Of a DNA stretch of 64,000 nucleotides, positions 55,416 through 64,000 are shown piece after piece. Under the pieces are notes generated by a model, which was given only the letters and a program-made list of their open reading frames with translations, was not told the origin of the DNA and searched no databases. How positions within the stretch are numbered: the first letter of the stretch is position 1; each line of letters begins with the position of its first letter. Origin of the DNA: Laccaria trichodermophora (taxonomy: Eukaryota > Basidiomycota > Agaricomycetes > Agaricales > Hydnangiaceae). The DNA lies in assembly GCA_018417955.1 (NCBI GenBank), contig JACTVC010000004.1:3038001-3102000 (forward strand), in the 5' to 3' direction. The translations under genes and the position numbers were made by a program.

Positions 55416-56770
55416 CCCCGTTTTCGATAGGATTCCGTTCCGCCGGTTACCTTACTACCCTCTCCTCCTCCTCCTCTTCACTCTCAACGCCGATGCCTTT
55501 CACTCCATCTTGCTCGTCGTCATCCTCTCCGATCGTTGAGCCCTTCCGTTTACAATGCGTTTCGTCGTCGCTGATTGTCCTCCACATAGTGTTGCCGCAA
55601 GGAAAGGTGCCTAGAAGGCAAGGTCACCTTGAGGCGGTGCAAAAGGAAACTGTCAAAATCCACAGTCGTTAACGTCGTCTTGGATGCCGCCCACGGTAAG
55701 TGACCCCATCTACTTCACCTCCCCGCTTTGCTGATATGCTCATTCGCCGTTTCAGGACTCTATTGGATGCAGGTCAATGTCGTCGTTTACCCACACATCA
55801 AGGAAAATAACCTACTTAATGTTTCTAGTTGGGTGGAGTACTAGTAGATTCTTCACCAATGTATGCGTCCACGCTGAAAGTACGTCAGTTTTCAATTCTT
55901 GTGTTTGAACATAGTTGCTTACTTTGCGACAGTAAGCGCCCGCTGTCATTCCCTTTGCCCGCCACCTTTCAGGAAGGTGCTAGAAAGGAAGGTACGATGC
56001 CCAATCCTAGTTCATCAATATCCTGCACTCCCAGCGATGATATCAACGATGCGTGCGAGTTCTATGAAGAGGTATGTTAGTTATGGTAAGGTTCAGTTGA
56101 CAATGACTCACACAACATCAAAGAGTCATCAGTCTCTCCGACCGCCACAGCATGCCCTCTGTCCTCGTCAACTTCATGAACGCATCCATCCGCTCCGCTC
56201 AAGACCGCCGGTGAAGTCTGAGAATTGTCCGGGGAGAACGTGCGACTGTGGGCCCGAAGGTTGGGGAGGTTCTGCCCACAAACGAACGAACGTGAAATCA
56301 TCCATGAACCCGATTCGCCCGTGCCACTTAAGACCACGGTGAAGTCGTAGTGTTGGCCGCGACCGTGAACGGAGGTTCTGGCTACGAACGTACGTCGAAT
56401 GTTTCACGAACGATGACTGCATCGTCATCGCCCTCGCTCGCACCCTCGTTCGCCATCCATCGGTAATCCGTCGTTACCACCCTCCGTTTGTCTGTCCATC
56501 CGCTTCCAACCCATCCAGTGGCCACGTTCTCGCGCTGCCGCTCCGTGGAGTTGTCGCCGCCCATTAGCTTTGTAGCCATTTATGACGGCGGAGATATTGT
56601 TTCTGACTGTAACCTGGAGTAGAGTTGTTTGGGACGTCTGACTCGCGAACATGAGTCGTTTCTCCCTCATGAACGTTATTTCGTCGGCTTACCTTCATTT
56701 GAAGTGGTTTCTTGCACTGTAGTTTGTCGTCGTGACTTGTGTGGAAAGGTAAGTGAGCGGCAACGATTGG
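55416..56770 (+). repeat. Dispersed repeat family, copy C (plus orientation)
   Basis: This is the third copy of the family at 35940-37448. It starts with a C/T-rich leader, then VVNVVLDAAH before a GTAAGT intron and a GGACTC acceptor exon. An AGGTCAATGTCGTCGTTTAC block matches one in copy A. The CCGGGGAGAACGTGCGAC and GGTTCTGGCTACGAACGTACG modules follow, and a terminal ATGAGTCGTTTCTCCCTCAT block is the reverse complement of the ATGAGAGAAnnACGACT module. Frames are interrupted. The matched intron positions suggest it derives from a real gene. Confidence 0.6.
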
Positions 56771-58109
56771 CATTGAGTTGTAGATGACTTACTCAATGTC
56801 CAACCAGGTCTTGTCGACGTTTCGTCCGTCCTTCACCAGCCACTGATCGTCATCCTCTCTAATCCGCATCATCGCCCTTGTTTGCCAGCCCTCGCTAAAC
56901 CGTCTCCACCACCTCCCATTGGTCCGTCCGGCGTGGCGTCGTCGAATGCAGTGGGTATCCGGGTAGTTAACAACCTGTACATCGGTGAAACACGTCGTTC
57001 CTATGTAGAAATAGTGGTGATTGTTGCCCGACTTGTCATCTTGAAATTGCCGTGGCAGGTGGTGTCCTCGTCGTTGTAGGTGATGGTGGAAGGAAGCTGG
57101 TGTAAACAAGCGAGGAATGGAGGACTGGTTTTGTATGCGTATGCCGAGGGATTGGTCGGTTAAGGCGATGATAGTCGAATGTCGATTGCCCTTGGCCGAA
57201 CACGATGGGTACGACTCAGCAAGAGGGTGCAGACGGAATGAGCACGGGGACAACGGGATCGTAAACGCGTTGAGCGAGGAGCTATGTTGATGATGTATTC
57301 ATCGTCCTAGGATGTGGTTACATAACGCGAACAGTGAGTTACAATCTCGTAGTCACGACTTCGAATGATAGTCTCTTATCAAACGACTAGCAGCTGAGGT
57401 ACTTGCTTCGCCGCCGAGCTTCTCGAAGCAGCGCGAGGACGGCGTAATGAAAGATCGAAGCAAAATCGCAAGAGCAATAATGTTGCTGTATGAGTCTGAC
57501 CAATCGTGGTGGCGTGGAGTCAGAGAGGCGAGGGAGGTCAAGATAAGACTGATGGGTGCACAAGGGGGTGCATTCGAAAAGGATGTAGTTGGGCTGAATG
57601 GGCTTAGGTGTTTGGTCTTGATAGGATGAGGAGGCGCTGGGGACGTGGTCGAGCCAGATGGTGCAAAGCGGGGAAGGTGAGTAGCTTCTAAGGCATCTCT
57701 TTGAGGGCAACTAATTCTGATATAGCGGTTTTGTTCTCTGGCATTGCAAGGGTCTGAGGAGTGCTCATATGCAAAGCCAGTTTTCTACTAGCGCAGTCAA
57801 CCTTGAGGCATCCACAGTACGCTCTCTGGCAGCTGATTTATCAGGGGACTCTGACCTTTTTTTATCTATAGATCGTTGTATGCTTCATCACACACTCAAG
57901 TCCTCAACCAACTTCTTTCCTGCGAATCCATGAAGCGCGTGTTAGGGCCACCAGGCATGTGCAGTCATAACCGTGACTTACCTCTTGAAACGCAACCTCT
58001 ACACATTAATATCCCAGGCTATCTGACAGACGCATGTTACTTTTCACATTCGGTTTTACGGGTCTGATGTTCGTATCTAGCATACACAATCCAAGATATC
58101 CCCTCTTTT
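56771..58109. other. Intergenic, no gene recognised
   Basis: Includes a minus-strand frame (56789-57253) ending GRNVDKTWLDIE, of unknown nature. It may be a fragment of repeat copy C or of another decayed gene. Confidence 0.3.
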
Positions 58110-59510
58110 GTCTCGTCACGGCGCCACTCGCCGCTTTCACCTCGCCCTCTCGCGCATCAGCCCCATAGTTACCCACATTTTCATAGAGTCCTGCATCCCA
58201 TTCTCAGCTCTGTACGTCCTAGAGCAATATAACGGCGCCATAATCAGTTCCATGAATACAGAAGACAAAGTTCACCTCGCGACAAACCTACACATGTTTA
58301 TCGCCTCTCACTATTCGAAACTTGGCGGCCACTCTCTGTCAATGTATCTCCGCTTTCTTGCAGCCACCTTAAACACCCTCCCCCGTCTCCATCTTTGATC
58401 CTCCGAGAGAACACATCCCCAAAGTAGCCCACTTCGAGTATCATCTGGATTCAGACGATGATGAACCCAGGCCTCGCGTGCCCCTTGTTTCCTCTTTCAA
58501 CAACCCACCACCCCTACCGAAACCTGATCTCAAAACGCTAACCCGCCTGAATAAGTTCCGCCCACCCACATCGATTTTTTGACCAGGGAGGAGGATTGGT
58601 ATGTGAGATATATCGCAACTCCGTAAGGCGTTCCCCTCTTGGTAAAGAGGAGAATAGCACCATTCTTCTGGGTACGTCGTTGTACGTGTCCAAAATTCAG
58701 TCAACTGATCATATGGTAGAAGCAGGTAACGCCGCACATTGGCCGCCCTTGCTTTTACTCTGTGAGCTGTATAATCAGGCGCTCCTCCCGATGGGGGACG
58801 ACGAGTTCTTTGAGAACAATGCCACAACTCGTAACCCACTCTCGCCCGACGAGCTCGTATGTATCCACTAAACGTTACCTTCACCTTATACTGGCGGGAC
58901 GATCAATGGCATGCCGAGGATGGGGGTATCTGAGGGAATTCTCGATATACATTGGAGAGCGTGTGAGAAAAGTGACGAAATCTTTATTGGCTATTCATGC
59001 TAGAGAGTATGATCAATGCCTTCTGACCCTTCTAACACCGAGCCCAGTTCAAGGAAACCGTTTATATCCCGATACGGGTGGCTCGTACCGTCCCAAATCG
59101 ACGTTAATTCGTTTATAGAAGCTGCTGTGTGCGTACATGTTTTCTTCCTCCTAACAACTCCACTGACACATTGCCCAAACATCTACCCGTCTGCACACGC
59201 GCTCTATCAAAGCAGCAAATCGCCAGCACGTCTCCACGCCTCGGGGTACTCAACAACAATCCCTTCCCCATTCCCTCCGAGGCACGTGTCGCGATCTTTC
59301 GGAATTTTGTGATGAGCGATATAATGTCTCGAGAAGGTTAGCATGCGACTTTTTTCAGGGGCTTGAGGGGTGATGGACGGGAGAGGGTGTAAGGGCGCAG
59401 GGGTTAGGTTGCTCAAGACGGCTTTGACAGGCTCGGGGAGGTGGATTTCAAGGCGCTGATTGAAATTGATCAATCTGGGCAGGAAGAGTTCTTGGGAGCG
59501 CAACTTATTG
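58110..59510 (+). pseudogene. UBE3C/HUL5-like HECT ubiquitin ligase pseudogene, copy 1
   Basis: Plus-strand segments match the region upstream of, and entering, the HECT domain of a proteasome-linked E3 ligase: HSLSMYLRFLAATLNTLP, EYHLDSDDDEPRPRV, IYRNSVRRSPLGKEENST, HWPPLLLLCELYNQALLPMG, DDEFFENNATTRNPLSPDEL, SRKPFISRYGWLVPSQIDV with NSFIEAAV, SPRLGVLNNNPFPIP, VAIFRNFV and VAQDGFDRLGEVDFKA. They lie in several frames with stops between. A piece between LTRLNKF and IYRNSV is deleted, and the match ends just inside the HECT domain, before the catalytic Cys. The copy is dead. Confidence 0.8.
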
Positions 59511-60030
59511 TAATATCCCTGGTTATCCGACAGAAAATAGGTTACTTTTCATATTCGGTTTGATGGGTCTGACATTCGCCTCTAGCCTACACAATCCAAG
59601 ATATCTCCTAGCCTTATTTCCCTCCGAGGTCAGGGCGCCACATGCCACTTTCACCTCGCCCTCTCCCTGCATCTGACCCAGATTTTTGCCATTCCACTTC
59701 CCACCACCCCTACCACAACTTGAGTCCAAGACACTTACCCACATCAATAAGGTCGTTGCGCTCACCCACATCGATTCTCACTTTACCGTTTTCAAATCCG
59801 GATGCGCGGGAAGAACTGGTCGCCTTCTTTTGGCCTTGATGGCCGTCGGGCCTTCTTCTCGAAAACAGATTTTGACTCTTGACTACGGCGTTGGCGCTGA
59901 CTGGAGGATGGGTACGTGAGACATCTCGGGACTCCGTAAGGAATTCCCCCCTTGGCAAAGAGGAGAATAGCAGCGCTCTTCTTGGTACGGCATTGTAGGT
60001 GTCCAAAATTTAGTCGACTGATCAGGAGAC
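59511..60030 (+). pseudogene. UBE3C/HUL5-like pseudogene, copy 2 (tandem partial duplicate)
   Basis: 59520-59680 repeats 58016-58165, with the shared phrase CACAATCCAAGATATC and the CACCTCGCCCTCTC block. 59905-60025 repeats 58595-58710, with CTCCGTAAGG and AAAGAGGAGAATAGCA. This copy keeps LTHINKVVALTHIDSHFTVF and LLLALMAVGPSSRKQILT, the piece deleted from copy 1, and then VRNSPLGKEENSSALL in a disturbed frame. It is truncated soon after. Confidence 0.75.
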
Positions 60031-60708
60031 GTTAGTAAATATGACGATGGTCTGGGGAAGCCTCAAGGTCGACTTACATTATCAATAACTTCCTGTCATT
60101 TCACCCCCACTCTTCCGATCACTTCCCTATATTTTATTGTCGTCGTCTTCTATGCACAAACTGAGATCGGTCGCAAAGTGGAGAATCTAAATGAGAAGCG
60201 CGTAAACCGCGTTGAGAATACAACTTGAGAAGATAAACTGTAGAGATCTACTCACCATATATTATCAACCTCCAACTCCCCTTGCCGCCTTCCAAATCAT
60301 GTTATTGATATTTTACCGCCTGCCGTCACTTCCCACATCTCCACGACATCTTCTCATCTCGCATCATCGACAAGCCTCGCCGAAATACCAATGCTTTTGT
60401 TCTCTTTGACGCGCACTGTTGCTGTTGCTCTAAACGATGGAAAAGGTTCATACTGGACATCGACGACGACTGAATATTGGATAGCATGAAATGTTAGAGT
60501 CGCATTGGAGCCAATAGCAGACTCAGACTCACCTCGCAGGTATGCTACTTCCAAAGCCAAACTGCAGGGCCCGAGTGCGGCGGTGACGTGTGCAGCTCTT
60601 GTCGCCATCGTGGTCTTCGACAGCCATGCAACTGTTGTCGTTGCTCGTGATGATGTTGAGCATGGTTGAGCATCAAACTCAAACTCAAAGCGAAACTCCT
60701 CCCCCCCA
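60031..60708. other. Intergenic, no gene recognised
   Basis: Short frames on both strands, none recognisable. It separates the ubiquitin-ligase remnants from the cystathionine lyase remnant. Confidence 0.3.
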
Positions 60709-62624
60709 TCACTGCGCCCGAAACTCTCCTGCCTTTTCTAACGCCTGCAAAACATCCCTGACCAGATCCTCTCCGTCCTCCACCCCAACACTCAGCCTCA
60801 CCAATCGCCCACCAATCCCCAACAGCTCCCTCTCCCTCTCCAGAACACTCCCATGAATCATCCTCGCCGGATGCTCTGCCGGGCTCTTCACCCCACCTAA
60901 ACTCTCCGCCAACGTAAAAAGCCATGCAGAAGTCAAGAACTTCTCCGCAGCGTCGAACCGACCCCTGATCCTCAACGAAATCATCCCGCTGAATGGAAAC
61001 CCCTCCTTCCTGATACTGATGAACTTCTTTGCATGGGGAGAGTGCATCCGCCATGCCAAGTCGTTCCGCTTATCCCCTTCCAAACCCGGAAAATGACCTC
61101 CTCTACATGTGGGCTCGCCTTGAGCACCCAAGCAACCAATAAAGCATTCTCCCCGTGAGCCTTCATCCGCAAATGCAACGTCTTGGCACCTCTCTGCGCG
61201 AGCCATGAGTCATGTGCGCTGAGCACGGCCCCGATGACGTTCTTTCATCGACGCATGTCAAAGTGGGTGTTTCGAAAGGAGGGAGGTTGAGGGCTCCCAT
61301 GACGACATCGGAGTGGCCATTGATGTATTTGGTGAGACTGTGCATGAGGATGTCGCCCCAAGGAGAAGGGGGGAGGCATTGGGGGGAGAGAGGGAGGTGT
61401 TGTCGACAAGGAGGAGGGGGTGAGATGGATGTTTGTGCTATCTGGGACAAGCGAGGAATGTCGATCAGGTGGAGGGTGGGGTTTGTGGGTGATTCCACCC
61501 ATATCAACTACAGCTCGTCCGTTTAGAGAAGAAAGAATGAGCAAAAGACAAACCTTGGTAGTTTCCCGTATAGAATCTCTAATCACCTCCTCATCTGCAT
61601 GGTCCAGATCCACAAACGTTGTTTCTAAACCCTGGTTTTCACTCGACACCCTCGTGATGTACCGAAAGGCGCCATACACGTCGTTGACGCTAACGATGTG
61701 GGCGTTGGGACCGAGCAATTGGAGCACTGTGGGAGTAGTAGCGGAACCGGAAGCGAAGGCATAGTCTCTTATACAGACCTTAGTATTACAAATGATAATC
61801 GATTTGTGCGAAGGCCAGGGCATGCGCAACCCCTGATTCAAGAGAAGCGAGCGTGGCTTCGATGGCGTTTTGATCGGGATTAGCGGAGCGCGAGTATTCG
61901 TGACGCTTCGTAAGAAGATTGACATTAGTATAATGATGTCAATGAGGGGGAAGAAAAGATCACGGAGGGAGAACGGAAAGCCGTAGAATGATATTAAGAG
62001 GATAAAAACGGCGAGAGTGACTCGTGTCTCCCTTACCATTCTCGCAGATGATGGAATTTTAGCGCAAGGAGGCGCGTTACGATGTGGTTTCATGCGAAAG
62101 TCTGTAGGAATCAAAACGTAACAATGTGCATGGCGGCTCTGATTCACCAACGACACATATACTGGAAATGAATATACTCAGCGACATAATTCCGCTGCCA
62201 AAACCCATCGCGCATCATGAGAAGTACGAGAGATTGTCTCGAAGCGAGGTGATAAAGTCACGACGGCTCATCAAGTGTCAAAACGGAAGTATAAAATAAA
62301 ATTGAAGGCAAGCGGGTGGGCCATGGGGTGACATGGGGAGGCAAGTCTGCAAAACTCAGTATGGAGTACCTGTCTGCACCCCGACACAAGGATGTAAACA
62401 GAGCCCCTGATTAAGCATGCCCAGCGCCTCAAGTGAACCCCGCCAAATGAAGAGAGTAACGAACGACTTCTCACCTTGTAAACACCAACAGTCTCTTGCT
62501 TATACGTCGCCAACATCGATGTCAACGGGATAACGGCGCCCGTCTCGACGTTAGGCTCGGAACCTACGTGGATAGCGCGCGTTCCGAAGCCATCTTCCAT
62601 CGGCTTTGGTTTGGCACCATTCAA
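60709..62624 (-). pseudogene. Cystathionine gamma-lyase (CYS3-type) pseudogene
   Basis: A decayed PLP-dependent enzyme of transsulfuration. On the minus strand: MEDGFGTRAIHVGSEPNVE at 62596-62540, then ETGAVIPLTSMLATYKQET, a long gap with intron, YSRSANPDQNAIEATLASLE, FASGSATTPTVLQLLGPNAH, NQGLETTFVDLDHADEE, WVESPTNPTLHLIDIPRL, HSLTKYINGHSDVVMGAL (the PLP-binding Lys is present), LAQRGAKTLHLRMKAHGE, PHAKKFISIRKEGFPFSGM and LFTLAESLGGVKSPAEHP. The tail is VRLSVGVEDGEDLVRDVL with a stop near 60709. Segments fall in different frames around LVDNT/LSP, after GALNLPPFET and after ASPHVEEVIF, so at least three frameshifts block translation. Introns are retained. Confidence 0.88.
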
Positions 62625-64000
62625 GACGACGGGCTCACTGAGAAGTCTCCTGGGGACATGGAGTGAATGAGGGTGGTAATGTATTTATGAAGTGTTTATG
62701 ATGGAAGGCCACGGGAAGAAGAATTTGGAGAAGAATGGCATGGCGAAAGATTGTATCCAAGATCCGTTTGCAACGATGACGTCGAATCACGATGACAAGC
62801 AATCATGTGCGTGTCAGAATTGTGTTTCCGCGCCACACAAACATTGGCCGCTAATCTTACAACCAACTGACAACAAACGCGACAACTTTCTTGGACACGA
62901 GACAGCTTCAATGGAGCCCGCTTTTGGTCAAAGGTAAGTGGTCTATATGAGCATTGTACTAAGCTTCCCATCAAGAATTGCGAGGGAGTACCTTTTCGCT
63001 CGATAAAGCTAACAACCAAAAGGCGTTTGCGTCTCTGTCTCTCGAGATAAACATCTCGACGTACATTTATCGTAAGAGGCATACGCAAGTATCTTTCCAT
63101 AATGTGTTCACTCTCCGGAATGATGAACATCTCATCCCAGATTTTTATTATTTCTACAATCATAAACTACCCCCGGCTGAAGCTCGACGCGGCGTTTGAG
63201 TAGATCGACAAGTAGTGCGAGGAGGCCGTGAAGTATGGGTTCAAGGTGAGTTCGTGTTATTATCTTATCTCTCCCGATCGCTTGAATCCACAATATCTCT
63301 CAATTTTACATGCCTCGGAACGCCTCAAAACCTATCTCGCGACCCAAACAACACACCACGTTCCGTGATGCGTCCTTGGTTTTCCTCTAGGTCCAGGATC
63401 ACAGACAAGTTCGTCCTTTCTCCCCTCCCTATGCCTCTGAACCGTTTTACTGATTTCCACCCCCGTTTCTCGTTTTATAGGTCTTCTCATCAATCACTCA
63501 CAATTCATGTCTCATGAGCATCAATCCATCACGCTCGCGCTCAACTCGCACTCCTCCTCACTGCCCTCATTTTCAAGACTCAAGACTCGGCTTTTTGGTA
63601 TTTTTTTGCTTTTATATTACCCCTACCTCCTACCCTGCCTTAACCTGTTGTCCACGTTTGCACTGGCCCACTCCTCCGTTGATGTTGACGATAATGCAAC
63701 CCCTTTCCCCTCCTGACCCTCAGTCAGGAGCTAGGTTTCCACTGGATCATGGCTAGGACTTTTGCTTCCACTAGCATTGCCCTCAAATTGGGGAAGAGAC
63801 GTGCGGGAACACAAGCCATATTATACAGGCATTTCTCCAGAGATTAAAGCAGACATCCTGATTTTATCATTAAAAATTCTTTCAAGACTTAGAAATCATA
63901 GAATAAATGAACAGTAATTTTTATCCAGTGCAAAATTTTACGCAATCTCTACGAACTCTAAGACTCCGAGAACACCAGAGCGTTCAAGGTCACCACTTAC
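62625..64000. other. Terminal region, no gene recognised
   Basis: A minus-strand frame at 62696-63163 and plus-strand C/T-rich frames near 63215-63756 show no recognisable domain. The last 250 bases are AT-rich. Confidence 0.3.

Noticed and set aside
1..64000. CRISPR arrays, rRNA, origins, bacterial-type operons
   Set aside because: None seen. Gene structure with many spliceosomal introns shows a eukaryotic nuclear sequence.

Overview
This window is nuclear DNA from a filamentous basidiomycete, most likely an Agaricomycete. The evidence is dense short spliceosomal introns (mostly about 45-75 bp), a fungal G-protein alpha gene, a GH30 glucanase, a caspase-family (C14) remnant, multi-membrane-span proteins of the agaric DUF6533/DUF6534 type, and a chromodomain-bearing Ty3/Gypsy element. 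I see no rRNA, credible tRNA or CRISPR array. All identifications come from reading translations by eye; no database search was run.

Layout. At 1.3-3.7 kb is a 17-exon GH30 glycoside hydrolase with a frame conflict. At 4.6-5.1 kb lies a dead ribosomal protein eS10 gene, and at 6.4-7.2 kb the 3' end of a dead plasma-membrane H+-ATPase gene. From 8.6 to 23.4 kb on the minus strand lies an 8-exon G-alpha gene that still reads as 351 residues. Its fourth intron has been invaded, in antisense, by a 13,022-bp LTR retrotransposon (9,632-22,653) with 367-bp LTRs that differ at a single base and a 5-bp target duplication. The element carries one fused gag-pol frame ending in a chromodomain. It also has a second frame of 1,135 codons in the env position, which looks like an RRM-like plus arginine/serine-rich (SR-type) RNA-binding protein rather than an envelope.

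From 24 to 63 kb the window reads as a gene graveyard. Recognisable but broken copies occur of a glycolipid-transfer protein, a BCAS3-like WD40 protein (two parts in opposite orientation), acetyl-CoA hydrolase ACH1, a caspase-like protein, a UBE3C/HUL5-like ubiquitin ligase (two tandem partial copies) and cystathionine gamma-lyase. They keep their introns, so they arose by DNA duplication and decay, not by retroposition. Between them are a short-TIR DNA element with a 7-bp target duplication (25.3-26.6 kb), an inverted-repeat-bounded minisatellite (29.1-30.1 kb), and a dispersed repeat family with its own TATA promoter (36-37.4 kb and 55.4-56.8 kb). A few genes look usable: G-alpha, a small five-exon gene at 41.75 kb, and possibly the two multi-span membrane protein genes at 49 and 53-55 kb.

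The contrast between a lesion-free 13-kb retroelement and many frame-shifted host gene copies argues against sequencing error and for real decay in a repeat-rich compartment.
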